Made by a program: the position numbers and the translations under genes. A stretch of 64,000 nt of DNA, from assembly GCF_000771745.2 (NCBI RefSeq), contig NZ_JPSL02000039.1, positions 372,001 through 436,000 on the forward strand, written 5' to 3'. Numbering within the stretch: position 1 is the first letter of the stretch; the number at the start of each line of letters is the position of its first letter. The stretch comes from Thermus filiformis. Its GTDB lineage: Bacteria > Deinococcota > Deinococci > Deinococcales > Thermaceae. Positions 10,499 through 19,460 of the stretch are shown one piece after another. Below the pieces are notes generated by a model, which made no database searches, had not been told where the DNA came from, and worked only from the letters and a program-made list of their open reading frames with translations.

Positions 10499-11439
10499 CC
10501 AGGATGGAAGCCCTCGTCCAGGAAAGGTTTCTGGCGGAGGAGATCCGCCGCTTGAAGGAGGAGCGGAACGCCGTCATCCTCGCCCACTCCTACCAGCGCC
10601 CCGAGGTGCAGGAGGTGGCGGACTTCGTGGGGGACTCCCTGGGCCTATCCCGGGAGGCGGCCCGGACCAAGGCCGAGGTCATCGTCTTCGCTGGGGTGCA
10701 CTTCATGGCGGAGACCGCCGCCATCCTCAACCCGGACAAGACCGTCCTTCTCCCCGACCTAGGGGCGGGCTGCTCCCTGGCCGACTCCATCGCCCCGGAG
10801 GACGTTCAGCGCTGGAAGGAGGAGAACCCGGACGGGATCGTGGTGGCCTACGTGAACACCCGCGCCGAGGTCAAGGCCCTGGCCGACGTCTGCGTGACCA
10901 GCGCCAACGCGGTGGAGGTGGTGGCGGGCCTTCCCGAGGGGCGGCCCATCTTTTTCCTGCCCGACATGTTCCTGGGGGCCTACGTGGAGCGGATGACGGG
11001 GCGGAAGCTGGAGCTTTGGCCCGGGGAGTGCCACGTGCACGCGGGCATCCGGGCGGAGCACCTAGAGGCCCTCCTCAGGGAGCACCCGGCGGCGGAGTTC
11101 CTCATCCACCCGGAGTGCGGGTGCGGCTCGAGCTGCCTCTACCTCAAGCCCGATGCCAAGATGCTCTCCACCGAGGGGATGGTCCGCTACGCGGCGGCGA
11201 GCCCGGCTTCGGAGTTCGTCGTCGCCACCGAGGTGGGCATCCTGCACCGGCTGAGGAAGCTGGCCCCGGACAAGGACTTCGTCCCCGTCAAGCCCGACGC
11301 GGTCTGCGAGTACATGAAGACCATCACCCTGGAGAAGGTCTACGAGTCCTTGCGGGACCTGAAGCACGTGGTCCGGGTGCCGGAGGAGGTGGCCGAGAGG
11401 GCGCGGCGGGCCCTTTCCGCCATGCTCCAGGTGGGATGA
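10495..11439 (+). CDS. nadA: Quinolinate synthase A
   Basis: A 314-residue NadA, which condenses iminoaspartate with dihydroxyacetone phosphate to quinolinate using a [4Fe-4S] cluster. The three cluster cysteines are recognisable in [20 protein letters not shown] and [10 protein letters not shown], one in each of the three pseudo-repeats. Other signatures are [19 protein letters not shown] near the N-terminus and [13 protein letters not shown] near the end. Two ATGs (10495 and 10504) are possible; the first gives the 4-nt overlap with nadC. The oxygen-sensitive cluster fits with the peroxide defence genes next door. The stop overlaps the nadB start by 4 nt. Confidence 0.97.
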   Translation: MTRMEALVQERFLAEEIRRLKEERNAVILAHSYQRPEVQEVADFVGDSLGLSREAARTKAEVIVFAGVHFMAETAAILNPDKTVLLPDLGAGCSLADSIAPEDVQRWKEENPDGIVVAYVNTRAEVKALADVCVTSANAVEVVAGLPEGRPIFFLPDMFLGAYVERMTGRKLELWPGECHVHAGIRAEHLEALLREHPAAEFLIHPECGCGSSCLYLKPDAKMLSTEGMVRYAAASPASEFVVATEVGILHRLRKLAPDKDFVPVKPDAVCEYMKTITLEKVYESLRDLKHVVRVPEEVAERARRALSAMLQVG

Positions 11440-12911
11440 GGGCCGACCTTCTGGTCCTGGGCGCGGGGGTGGCGGGGGTCTACGCCGCCCTGGCGGCAGA
11501 GGCGCGGGGGGCCAGGGTCCTGGTGGTGAGCAAGGACCCCCTGCCCGCGGGCTCCACCGCCTGGGCCCAGGGCGGGGTGGCCTTCCCCCTGGACGAGGCG
11601 GACCTGGAGGACCACCTCCGGGACACCCTCACCGCGGGCCGGGGCCTGGTGGAGGAAGGGGTGGCCCGGTCCATCCTGGAGGACGCCTTCCGCCACCTGG
11701 AGCGGCTCAGGGCCCTGGGGGTGCGGTTTGAGGAGCCCCCCGCCCGGGAGGGGGGGCACTCCCGCCCCCGGGTCTTCCACCTGGGCGGGGACCGGAGCGG
11801 CCTTTTCCTCCTCCAGGCCCTTCTGGCCCACCTAAAAGGTCCGGTCCTGGAGGGGTACATGGCCCTTTCCCTCCTCCGGGGGGAGCGGGTTTCGGGGGCG
11901 GTCCTCCTGGGCCCCTCGAGGGAGGTGGTGCGGGTGGAGGCAGGGGCGGTCCTCCTGGCCACCGGGGGGCTCGGCCGCCTCTTCCCCGTGACCACCAACC
12001 CGCCGGGGGCCACCGGGGACGGGCTGGTCCTGGCCTGGCGGGCGGGGGCGGTCCTGAGGGATTTGGAGCTGGTCCAGTTCCATCCCACCGCCCTTCCCGA
12101 CGGGAGCCTGGTCACCGAGGCGGCCCGGGGGGCGGGGGCGGTGCTCCTCAACGCTTTGGGGGAGCGGTTTATGCCCCGGTACGACCCCCTGGCCGAGCTC
12201 GCACCCCGGGACGTGGTGGCCCGGGCCATCCACCAGGAGCGGGTGAACACGGGCCGGGTCCTTTTGGACCTGCGGGGCATCCCGGACCTGGAGCGCCGCT
12301 TCCCCACCGTGGTGGCCTCGGCCCGGGCCCTGGGCCTGGACCCCCTGCGGGAGCCCCTCCCCGTGGCCCCCGCGGCCCACTACCTGGTGGGCGGGGTCCG
12401 GACGGACCTTTGGGGCTTCACGGGGGTGCCGGGGCTGTACGCCGCCGGGGAGGTGGCGAGCACCGGCTTCCACGGGGCCAACCGCCTGGCCTCCAACAGC
12501 CTCCTCGAGGGCCTGGTCATGGGCGAGCGGGCCGCCCTGGCCGCCCTGGAGGACCTGGCCTGGGAGAGGGGAGAGGCCCTGCCCCTGGCGCGGGCGGAGC
12601 CCGGCGCCCTGGAGGGGCTCCGCCGCTGGATGGGCCTCGAGGCCGGGGTGGTGCGGCGCAAGGAGGGGCTTCTTGCCGCCCTGGCCTACGCCCGGGGCCT
12701 TCCCCTGGAGGAGCTTGCGCCCCAGGAGGGGGTCCGGCGGGAGGAGGTGGAGGCGGGCCACCTCGTCCTCCTGGCCCGGCTCCTCCTCGCGGGCGCCCTT
12801 CTGCGGGAGGAGAGCCGGGGGGTCCACTTCCGCGAGGACTTCCCCTGGCCCAGCGGGCGCCCCTACCACACCGAGTGGCGGGGGGAGCGGGTGGAGCGGG
12901 TCTGGGTATGA
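11436..12911 (+). CDS. nadB: L-aspartate oxidase
   Basis: A 491-residue flavoprotein of the succinate dehydrogenase/fumarate reductase family that oxidises L-aspartate to iminoaspartate for NadA. The FAD dinucleotide-binding motif VLGAGVAGVYAALAAEARGA lies at the N-terminus; STAWAQGGVAF, QFHPTALPDGSLVTEAARG and the FAD-capping YAAGEVASTGFHGANRLASN are all in place. ATG 11436 is inside the nadA stop (ATGA), which fixes the start; a longer open frame upstream is an out-of-frame shadow of nadA. It is somewhat shorter than E. coli NadB (540 residues) because of a reduced C-terminal helical domain. Confidence 0.96.
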   Translation: MRADLLVLGAGVAGVYAALAAEARGARVLVVSKDPLPAGSTAWAQGGVAFPLDEADLEDHLRDTLTAGRGLVEEGVARSILEDAFRHLERLRALGVRFEEPPAREGGHSRPRVFHLGGDRSGLFLLQALLAHLKGPVLEGYMALSLLRGERVSGAVLLGPSREVVRVEAGAVLLATGGLGRLFPVTTNPPGATGDGLVLAWRAGAVLRDLELVQFHPTALPDGSLVTEAARGAGAVLLNALGERFMPRYDPLAELAPRDVVARAIHQERVNTGRVLLDLRGIPDLERRFPTVVASARALGLDPLREPLPVAPAAHYLVGGVRTDLWGFTGVPGLYAAGEVASTGFHGANRLASNSLLEGLVMGERAALAALEDLAWERGEALPLARAEPGALEGLRRWMGLEAGVVRRKEGLLAALAYARGLPLEELAPQEGVRREEVEAGHLVLLARLLLAGALLREESRGVHFREDFPWPSGRPYHTEWRGERVERVWV

Positions 12912-12992
12912 GACCGCCCCGGCCTTTTGACGCAGCCGCTTTACTTCCCCCTGCCCCCGGCCGACCGGGTATCCTGAGGCCGGGAGGTGTGT

Positions 12993-13472
12993 ATGGACCT
13001 GGAAGCCAAGAAGAAGGTGCTCAGGAGCTTCACCTACGGCCTCTACGTCCTCACCGCCCGCCACGGGGAGGAGGTCTCCGCGGGGACGGTGAACTGGGTG
13101 ACCCAGGTCAGCTTCACCCCGCCCCTGGTCGCCCTGGGGGTCAAGCGGGACAGCCGCCTCTACGCCCTCATCCGCGAAAGCGGGGCCCTGGGGATTTGCG
13201 TTTTGGCCCACGACCAGAAGGCCATCGCCCAGGACTTCTTCAAGCCCACCCAGCGGGAGGGGAACACCCTGAACGGCCACCCCTTTGAGCCCGGGCCCAG
13301 GACCGGGGTCCCCCTCCTCACCGAGCTCCCCTACTGGCTCGAGGCCCAGGTGGTGGACAGCGTGGAGCGGGGGGACCACGCGGTGGTGGTGGCCGAGGTG
13401 GTGGAGGTGGGGGTGCGGTACGAGGCCAAGCCCCTGGTGATGTGGGACACGGGCTGGTTCTACGGGGGCTGA
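12993..13472 (+). CDS. Flavin reductase-like, FMN-binding split-barrel protein
   Basis: A 159-residue protein of the flavin reductase/flavoredoxin family. After the first helix come TYGLYVLTAR and GTVNWVTQVSF followed by PPLVALGVKRDS, the flavin phosphate and ring-binding strands of the split barrel. Such proteins reduce free FMN/FAD with NAD(P)H for a partner monooxygenase or transfer electrons themselves. No monooxygenase is adjacent, so the partner is unknown. I prefer ATG 12993, preceded by GGGAGG, over an in-frame GTG at 12987 that overlaps the ribosome site. An intrinsic terminator follows directly. Confidence 0.85.
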   Translation: MDLEAKKKVLRSFTYGLYVLTARHGEEVSAGTVNWVTQVSFTPPLVALGVKRDSRLYALIRESGALGICVLAHDQKAIAQDFFKPTQREGNTLNGHPFEPGPRTGVPLLTELPYWLEAQVVDSVERGDHAVVVAEVVEVGVRYEAKPLVMWDTGWFYGG

Positions 13473-13481
13473 GGCCACCTT

Positions 13482-13507
13482 GCCCGCGCCCCTTCCCGGG
13501 CTTTTTT
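13482..13507 (+). terminator. Intrinsic terminator after flavin reductase
   Basis: Arms GCCCG and CGGGC flank a C-rich loop and are followed by a run of six T (13502-13507), one of the few textbook rho-independent terminators in the window. Confidence 0.75.
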
Positions 13508-13543
13508 ACGCCACCCCCCCAGGCCTGGTGTAGCCTGGAGGGG

Positions 13544-13573
13544 GTTGCGGCTTCTCCGGTAGGAGAACACCGG
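13544..13573 (-). repeat. Short hairpin element, long-stem variant (upstream of addB)
   Basis: On the minus strand: CGGTG, then arms TTCTCC and GGAGAA around a four-base loop, then GCCGCAAC. It keeps the flanks and hairpin of the element found at 62731-62802 but with a different, still paired, stem. It lies in the addB leader. Confidence 0.6.
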
Positions 13574-13613
13574 GGGCCTTCCCCAAGCGTTTACGAGGGA
13601 AGTGGGGGAGAGT

Positions 13614-15761
13614 ATGACGCGCCTGTTGCAAGGAAGCCCGGCCTCCGGCAAGACGGAGGCCGCCCTGGAGGCGGCCCTTTCCCACCTGAGGCGCCGGGGG
13701 CGGGTCCTTTGGGTGGGCCTGCCCCACCAGCGGGCCTACCTACTGCGCCGGCTCGCCCGGAAGGCGGGGGCGGCCACGGGCCTCGAGTATCTCTCCTGGC
13801 AGCAGCTCTACTACCGCCTGGTGGCCGAGGCGGGGCTTCTTAAGCCCCTGGTCCCGGGGCTGGAGCGCCTGGCCCTGGTGGCCCGGGCCATGCGGGAGGA
13901 GGGGCTTCCCCTCTCCCCAGGCCTCGCCGCCCTCTACGCCCGGGCCCTGGCCGAGCATAAGCGCTACGGCCTCCTCCCTTCGGTGGAGCCTTTGGCCTCG
14001 GTCCACCGGGCCTACGAGAGGCTCAAGGGGGACCGGCTGGACTACGACGACTTCCGCCTCCTGGCCCAGACCCTTAGCCCCCGCCGCCTTCCGGCCCTTT
14101 TGGTGGTGGACGGGTTCCGCCGCCACAACCCCCTGGACCTGGCCTTTGCTTTGGCCTTGGGGGAAAGGGGGGAGGTCCTGGTCACGGGGGTGAGCTTCCC
14201 GGAAGGGGTGAGGCCGGAGGCCCTGCCTCCCGCCCGGCTCGCCCCCACCCTCTACCGCCACCCCAACCCCATAGAGGAGCTCCGCTGGACCCTCCGGGCC
14301 CTGAAGCGGGACCTGGCCGAGGGGATTTCGCCCCACCACCTCTTGGTGGTGGCCCCCGAGGGGGCGATCCCGGGGCTTCTGGCCCTGGGGGAGGGGGCGG
14401 GCCTGCCCCTTTGGGACGGGAGGCCCAAGAGGCTCCTTTTCCCCGCCCTCCAGGCCCTCCTCACCCCCCACCCCACGGGGCTGGACCTTTTGGCCCTCGC
14501 CCCCGTCCTCCCCGGCCTCGAGGCAGTGGGCCGCCGGATGGTGGCCTACGGGGTGGCGGGGATGGCGGCCCTCGAGGCCCTGGCGGAAAAAGACGTTCTG
14601 GCGGAGTTCCTCGCCCTCCGGCGCGCCCTTAAGGAGGGCCGGCTGGAGGTCCTAAGCCGCCTGGGGGCCCCTCACCAAGACCGGCTCCTTCTGGCCTACG
14701 CCCTGGCCCGGCAGATTGACCCCCAGGACCCCCTGCCCTGGTGGGAGGCCCTGCTCAAGGAGGAAAGCCTTCCCCCGGACCCTCCCCGGGGCATCCTGGT
14801 CCTCCCCCCGGAGCGGGCCACGGGGGTGCGGGCCCGGCGGGCCTACCTCCTCCGCTTCTTCCCCGAGGACTACGGGGCGGTGGAGCGGGAGGACCCCTTC
14901 GTCCCCGAGGAGGACCGCCTCCCCCCAAGCCTGCCCCTGGCCGCCCTTCCCCGGAGGCTTTCCGGGGACGGGGAGGCCTTTTTGGAGGAGCTCCTCCACC
15001 GGGGGGACGAGGCCACGGTGGTCTCCTACCCCGAGGCGGACGAGCGGGGTCCTACCTTTCCCCCCATCCCCCTGCGCCGCGCCGTTCCCGCCCCCCACCT
15101 CCCCGCCGCCTCCTGGGACGAGGTGGCCGGGAAGGGGGCCCTTAGCGGCTGGCGCCCCTTGGTCCGCCTCGAGGAGGACGAGCTCCGCCGGGTCAGCCTG
15201 GACGCGGCCCAGGACCTCCGCGTCTGCCCGGGCCGCTTCGCCCTCCGCCGCCTCTTCCGGGACCCTTCCCCCTCGGACCCCTGGGAGGCCCTCTTGGGCT
15301 ACGGAAAGCGCACCCCCAAGGGGCTGGTCCTGGACGGGGAGGCCCTGGGGCGGGCCCGGAAGGAGCACCCCGAGTGGGAGGCCTTTTTGCAAGAAGAAGA
15401 GGAGCGGCTTTCCGCCACCCGGTTCTGGGTCTCCCTCCGCCTCACTTCCGACCTTCCCCTCTACGCCCGGGCGGGGGGGTTAAACGGCCAGGAGGTCTAC
15501 GCCCTGGTCCCCGGGGGGGAGGAGGGGATTAGGCCGCGCCTTTCCGAGAGCTACTTCGCCCAAAACCTGGGCCTCTCCTACCGGGTCTGGCCCTTCGGGG
15601 AGGCCCCGAGGCCCCTCGAGCCCCTCCCTGAGTGGAGGCTGAACAAGGAGGTGGAAGCCTTGAGGAAGAGGTTAAAGAAGCACCTGGACGAAGGGTTCCC
15701 CTTCCGGCCCGGCTGGGCCTGCCGGGACTGCCCGGTGGCCCGGCGCTGCCCGGCCTCATGA
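13614..15761 (+). CDS. addB: AddB-like subunit of the AddAB helicase-nuclease, nuclease motif apparently lost
   Basis: A 715-residue AddB-type protein: Walker A-like GSPASGKT at the N-terminus, a UvrD-like but inactive helicase body, and the C-terminal iron-staple cysteines. The first is in RVCPGRFALRRLF and the last three in CRDCPVARRC (C-x2-C-x5-C), which bind [4Fe-4S] in AddB proteins. The usual G-x-I-D-R...D-Y-K RecB-type nuclease residues between these cysteines are not recognisable, so the second nuclease of AddAB may be dead. It is much shorter than Bacillus AddB (~1160). ATG 13614 is favoured over upstream GTG 13602. It overlaps addA by 4 nt. Confidence 0.82.
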   Translation: MTRLLQGSPASGKTEAALEAALSHLRRRGRVLWVGLPHQRAYLLRRLARKAGAATGLEYLSWQQLYYRLVAEAGLLKPLVPGLERLALVARAMREEGLPLSPGLAALYARALAEHKRYGLLPSVEPLASVHRAYERLKGDRLDYDDFRLLAQTLSPRRLPALLVVDGFRRHNPLDLAFALALGERGEVLVTGVSFPEGVRPEALPPARLAPTLYRHPNPIEELRWTLRALKRDLAEGISPHHLLVVAPEGAIPGLLALGEGAGLPLWDGRPKRLLFPALQALLTPHPTGLDLLALAPVLPGLEAVGRRMVAYGVAGMAALEALAEKDVLAEFLALRRALKEGRLEVLSRLGAPHQDRLLLAYALARQIDPQDPLPWWEALLKEESLPPDPPRGILVLPPERATGVRARRAYLLRFFPEDYGAVEREDPFVPEEDRLPPSLPLAALPRRLSGDGEAFLEELLHRGDEATVVSYPEADERGPTFPPIPLRRAVPAPHLPAASWDEVAGKGALSGWRPLVRLEEDELRRVSLDAAQDLRVCPGRFALRRLFRDPSPSDPWEALLGYGKRTPKGLVLDGEALGRARKEHPEWEAFLQEEEERLSATRFWVSLRLTSDLPLYARAGGLNGQEVYALVPGGEEGIRPRLSESYFAQNLGLSYRVWPFGEAPRPLEPLPEWRLNKEVEALRKRLKKHLDEGFPFRPGWACRDCPVARRCPAS

Positions 15762-18172
15762 AGGTCATCATAGCCTCGGCAGGGACGGGGAAGACCCACG
15801 CCCTCATGGAGCTATTCCGGAAGAGGGTGGGGGAGGGCCTCCCCCCCCACCGGGTGGCCCTGGTCACCTTCAGCCGCCGGGCGGCGGAGGAGCTTCTGGT
15901 CCGCGCCCCCGTTCCCGGGGCGGTGGTGGGGACGATCCACGCCTTCCTCAGGCTTCTTCTCACCCTGGCCGCCCCCTGGACGGGAAGGGGGGTGCCCGAG
16001 GCGGCGGACGAGTTTGAGGCGGAGCTGGTCTTCCAGGAGGAGGCGCGGAGCCTCCTTTTGGAGGAGGGGCGGGACCCCAGGGCTGAGGAAGAGCTCCTAG
16101 AGGATTTGGCCTTCCTCTTCCGCAAGCGGGCCTACGCCTGGCCCTTGGTGGCCGCGGACCAGGAGGCCGAGGACCTCCTCGCCCTTTTCGGGAGGGTCCT
16201 GGAGCGCTACCGGAGGCGGATGGGGCCCCGGCTCGGCCCCGCCGACCTGGAGCTCGCCGCCTTGGACCTCCTACAGGACCCCCCTGCCGCCCGGCTGGTG
16301 GCCGCCCGCTTCCCCCTGGTCCTGGTGGACGAGTACCAGGACACGAGCCCCCTCCAGGCCCGGGTCTTCCGGGCTTTGGAAGAGGCGGGGAGTGAGGTGG
16401 TGGCCGTGGGGGACGCCAAGCAGTCCATCTACGGCTTCCGCAACGCGGACGTGGAGGCCTTCCGCCAGGCGGTGCGGGAGGGGGAGATTCTGGGGCGCCT
16501 GGAGGTCACCCACCGCCACCCCGAGGAGCTGGCCCAGTTCCTGAACGCCCTCACCGCCCACCTCTTTCCGGAGGAGCACTTCCCCGTGCGGGCCAAAAGG
16601 CCCGGGGGGCGGGTAGAGGTCCACTGGCTGGAGGGGAGGGGGGATCTGGACGAGCTTCGCCAGGAGGAGGCCCGCTTTTTGGCCGCCCGGCTCCTCCGGG
16701 CGGGGGAGGAGTTTCCCTTTTCCCAGATGGCCGTCCTCTACCGGAGCCGGGCCTCCCTCGAGGCCCTGGAGCCCGCCCTTAGGGCCCACGGCGTCCCCTA
16801 CGTGGTGGTCAAGGGGCGGGGCTTCTTCGGGCGGCCGGAGGTGCGGGCCGTCTACCGGGCCCTGGCCTACGCCGCCTCCCAGGCCTCCCAGGAGGAGGAC
16901 CGGTTCGCCCTCCTCCTAGGGCCCTACTTCGGCCTCTCCCCCCAGGAGGCCCTCCACCCGCCTAAGGCGGCCTTGGACCGGCTGGAAAAGATCGCCCACC
17001 TGGCCCAGCTTCCCCCCCTCGAGGCCCTCAAGCGGCTGGTCCGGGACGAGGCCTTCCGGGCCCGGCTGGACCGGAGGGCCCGGCAGAACCTGGACGCCCT
17101 CTTGGCCCTGGCGGGGGGGCGGGAGTTCAAGGACCTGGAGGGCTTCCTCCTCTGGATACGCCAGGGGGCAGAGGACCCGGAGGCGGGGGAGGTGCCCGAG
17201 GGGGGGGAGGGGGTGCGGCTCATGACCGTCCACGCGGCCAAGGGGCTGGAGTTTCCCCTGGTCGCCCTCTTTGACGTCTCCCGCCGGGAGCTCTTCCGGA
17301 AGCCCCGCCTCCTGGTGGGCCGGGACGGGCGGGTGGCCCGGGAGGAGCGGGGCCTTCTGGAGGAGGCCCGGGCCAAGGAGCGGGAGGAGTCCAAGCGCCT
17401 CCTCTACGTGGCCCTCTCCCGGGCCCAGGAGGTCCTCCTGGTCACGGGAAGCCACGCCGGGGGCCCCCTTTCCCCATGGGGCCAGGCCCTGGCCGCCCTG
17501 GGCCACGGGCCCACCGGCCGGCCCACCAAGGTCTCTCCCCTTTCCGATCCGCCCAGGCCCCGCCCTTCCCGCGAGGGGCTCGAGCCCGCCCCCTACACGG
17601 GGAAGGTCTTCGGCTTCACCGACCTTCCCCCCCTCCAGTCCCCCAGCCGGGCTCGGAAGGGGGCCTCTGAGGACGACCGGGAGCCCCCGGGGGCCTGGGA
17701 GGAGGAGGCCCCGGGCTGGGCCCGGGCGGTGGGCATCCTCACCCACTGGGCCATCGCGGAGGACCTGGACCCGGAGGCGGAGGCCACCTTCGCCGCCCTC
17801 CTCCACCAGGAGGTGGCCCTCTTCTTCCCCGATAGGGAGCGGCTCGTGGCCGAGGTCCTGGACCTCCTCCGGGCCTACCGGGCCCTGATGGCCGAGGGGC
17901 GGATCGCCCCCCTGGAGGCGAGGGACGAGGACCACGCGGAGCTTCCCCTGGTCCTGCAGGAGGGGGAGACCACCTGGGTGGGGGTGGCGGACCGGGTCTA
18001 CCGGGTGGGGGAGGCCTGGTTCCTGGAGGACTACAAGACGGACCAGGAGGTCCGGCCCGAGGAGTACCGGCTCCAGCTCGAGGTCTACCGCAAGGCCCTG
18101 GAAGGGGCCTGGGGGGTGCGGCCCCGGGCCCGGCTCGTTTTCTTGCGCAAGAAGGCGGTGGTGGACCTTTGA
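15758..18172 (+). CDS. addA: AddA-like UvrD/Rep helicase with RecB nuclease domain
   Basis: An 804-residue ATP-dependent helicase-nuclease for double-strand-break processing. Helicase motifs: ASAGTGKTHAL (I) at residue 6, LVDEYQDTSPLQARVF (II), VGDAKQSIYGFRNAD (III), MTVHAAKGLEFPLVALF (V) and LLYVALSRAQEVLL (VI). The C-terminal nuclease is intact, with VADRVYR, then FLEDYKTD and RLQLEVYRKAL supplying the D...D-x-K...QLxxY residues. ATG 15758 sits inside the addB stop codon (ATGA); the longer frame upstream is an addB shadow. With AddB it should resect DNA ends for RecA; Thermus lacks RecBCD. It is followed by a fragment of the intergenic repeat. Confidence 0.9.
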   Translation: MKVIIASAGTGKTHALMELFRKRVGEGLPPHRVALVTFSRRAAEELLVRAPVPGAVVGTIHAFLRLLLTLAAPWTGRGVPEAADEFEAELVFQEEARSLLLEEGRDPRAEEELLEDLAFLFRKRAYAWPLVAADQEAEDLLALFGRVLERYRRRMGPRLGPADLELAALDLLQDPPAARLVAARFPLVLVDEYQDTSPLQARVFRALEEAGSEVVAVGDAKQSIYGFRNADVEAFRQAVREGEILGRLEVTHRHPEELAQFLNALTAHLFPEEHFPVRAKRPGGRVEVHWLEGRGDLDELRQEEARFLAARLLRAGEEFPFSQMAVLYRSRASLEALEPALRAHGVPYVVVKGRGFFGRPEVRAVYRALAYAASQASQEEDRFALLLGPYFGLSPQEALHPPKAALDRLEKIAHLAQLPPLEALKRLVRDEAFRARLDRRARQNLDALLALAGGREFKDLEGFLLWIRQGAEDPEAGEVPEGGEGVRLMTVHAAKGLEFPLVALFDVSRRELFRKPRLLVGRDGRVAREERGLLEEARAKEREESKRLLYVALSRAQEVLLVTGSHAGGPLSPWGQALAALGHGPTGRPTKVSPLSDPPRPRPSREGLEPAPYTGKVFGFTDLPPLQSPSRARKGASEDDREPPGAWEEEAPGWARAVGILTHWAIAEDLDPEAEATFAALLHQEVALFFPDRERLVAEVLDLLRAYRALMAEGRIAPLEARDEDHAELPLVLQEGETTWVGVADRVYRVGEAWFLEDYKTDQEVRPEEYRLQLEVYRKALEGAWGVRPRARLVFLRKKAVVDL

Positions 18173-18174
18173 GG

Positions 18175-18222
18175 CCAAGCTGGGGGCTCCGGCAAGCCAC
18201 CCCGTCCAGGCCCCGTGCCGTA
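18175..18222 (+). repeat. Degenerate copy of the intergenic repeat
   Basis: Half of a head hairpin (CCAAGCTGGGGGCTCCGG) followed by CAAGCCACCCCGTCCAGG and CCCCG. It is truncated at both ends and lies between addA and nosD. Confidence 0.5.
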
Positions 18223-18272
18223 GACCCCGGTGAAGTACTTTTGTCCCGGGGGCCTACCCCATACTGGTACCC

Positions 18273-19460
18273 GTGAGGCTCTTCCTCCTCCCCTTCCTGG
18301 GCCTGGCCCTGGCCGGCCAGGTCCTGGAGGGCCCTTTGGTCCTCTCCACCCCGAACGCGGTCCTCAAGGACGCGGTGGTGGTGGGCCGGAAGGAGGGGAG
18401 TGTCCTCCTTCTGAAGGCCCCGGGCATCCGCCTGGAGAACGTCCGGGTGGAAGGGGTGGGGGAGAAGGACGACTTCTTTGAGCCGGACGCCGCCCTATGG
18501 ATGGAGGGGTGCCACGGGTGCCAGGTCAGGGGCCTCGAGGTCCAGACCCCCAGCGCCGCCCTCCGCATAGAGGCCTCCCGGGACGTGCGGGTGGAGGGGG
18601 TGCGGGCCCGGGGGGAGGGGAGGGCCCCGGGCATCCTGGCCTACAACACCCCCCGCCTTCTCGTCCGGGATAGCCGGCTCGAGGGCTTCCTGGACGGGGT
18701 CTACCTGGAGCTCGCCCCGGAGGCCCAGGTCCTGGAAAACCAGGTGGAGGGCTCCTTCCGCTACGGCCTCCACCTGATGTTCACCTACCGGGCCCGGGTG
18801 GAGGGGAACCGGCTTCGGGCCAACCGGGCGGGCTCGGCGGTGATGCACGGGGCGGAAAACCGCGTCCTGAGGAACGTGTTTGAGGCCCAGCGGGGGCCTT
18901 TGGCCTCGGGGCTTCTGGTCCAGGGGGAGACCGGGGGGGAGTTCGCCCAGAACGTCTTCCGGGAAAACACCGTGGGCCTCTTCCTCTTAAGTAGCCAAGG
19001 GGGCCTCTACCGGGAGAACCTCTTCCTGCGAAACGGCTTCGCCATCCTGGTCCAGAAGGACCGCTCCGGGGAGAACCGGGCGGAGTTTTTGGCCAACCGC
19101 TTCCTGGGCAACCTCTACGACCTGGCGGTGGACGACCCGAACCCCCGCCTGGCCTTCCGGGAAAACGCCTTTGACCGGGCACTTCCCTTGGACCTGGACA
19201 AAGACGGCCGGGGCGACCTCCCTTACCTCCCCGCCACCGGCTTCGCCCTCTGGGTGAGCCGCCACCCCCCCTTGAGCCTCTTCGCGGAAAGCCCGGCGGT
19301 CCTCCTCTGGCAGGAGGCGGAGCGCCTCGTCCCGGGCCTGCGGCTTTCCCTCGCCGACCCGGCCCCCCTCCCCCTGGGGCGCCCTGGGGGGAGGCCGGAG
19401 GTGGGGATGCTGGCCCTGGGCCTGGTCTTTTTGGGAGGAGCCCTATGGTGGAGGCGGTGA
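18273..19460 (+). CDS. nosD: NosD-like copper ABC-transport periplasmic protein
   Basis: A 395-residue exported protein: signal peptide (MRLFLLPFLGLALAG), then a right-handed parallel beta-helix seen as repeated short strands with G/N turns (GLHLMFTYRARVEGN and NTVGLFLLSSQGG), and a C-terminal hydrophobic segment near WWRR. The motif YGLHLMFTYR is strongly NosD-like. NosD with NosF and NosY forms an ABC complex that supplies copper and sulfur for maturation of nitrous oxide reductase. The start is GTG 18273. Overlap with nosF (16 nt) shows an operon. No nosZ is present nearby, so the client enzyme is uncertain. Confidence 0.85.
   Translation: MRLFLLPFLGLALAGQVLEGPLVLSTPNAVLKDAVVVGRKEGSVLLLKAPGIRLENVRVEGVGEKDDFFEPDAALWMEGCHGCQVRGLEVQTPSAALRIEASRDVRVEGVRARGEGRAPGILAYNTPRLLVRDSRLEGFLDGVYLELAPEAQVLENQVEGSFRYGLHLMFTYRARVEGNRLRANRAGSAVMHGAENRVLRNVFEAQRGPLASGLLVQGETGGEFAQNVFRENTVGLFLLSSQGGLYRENLFLRNGFAILVQKDRSGENRAEFLANRFLGNLYDLAVDDPNPRLAFRENAFDRALPLDLDKDGRGDLPYLPATGFALWVSRHPPLSLFAESPAVLLWQEAERLVPGLRLSLADPAPLPLGRPGGRPEVGMLALGLVFLGGALWWRR

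Noticed and set aside
11832-13478. A 548-codon minus-strand frame across nadB and the flavin reductase
   Set aside because: Antisense to two real genes and made of shadow-type repeats; no ribosome site.
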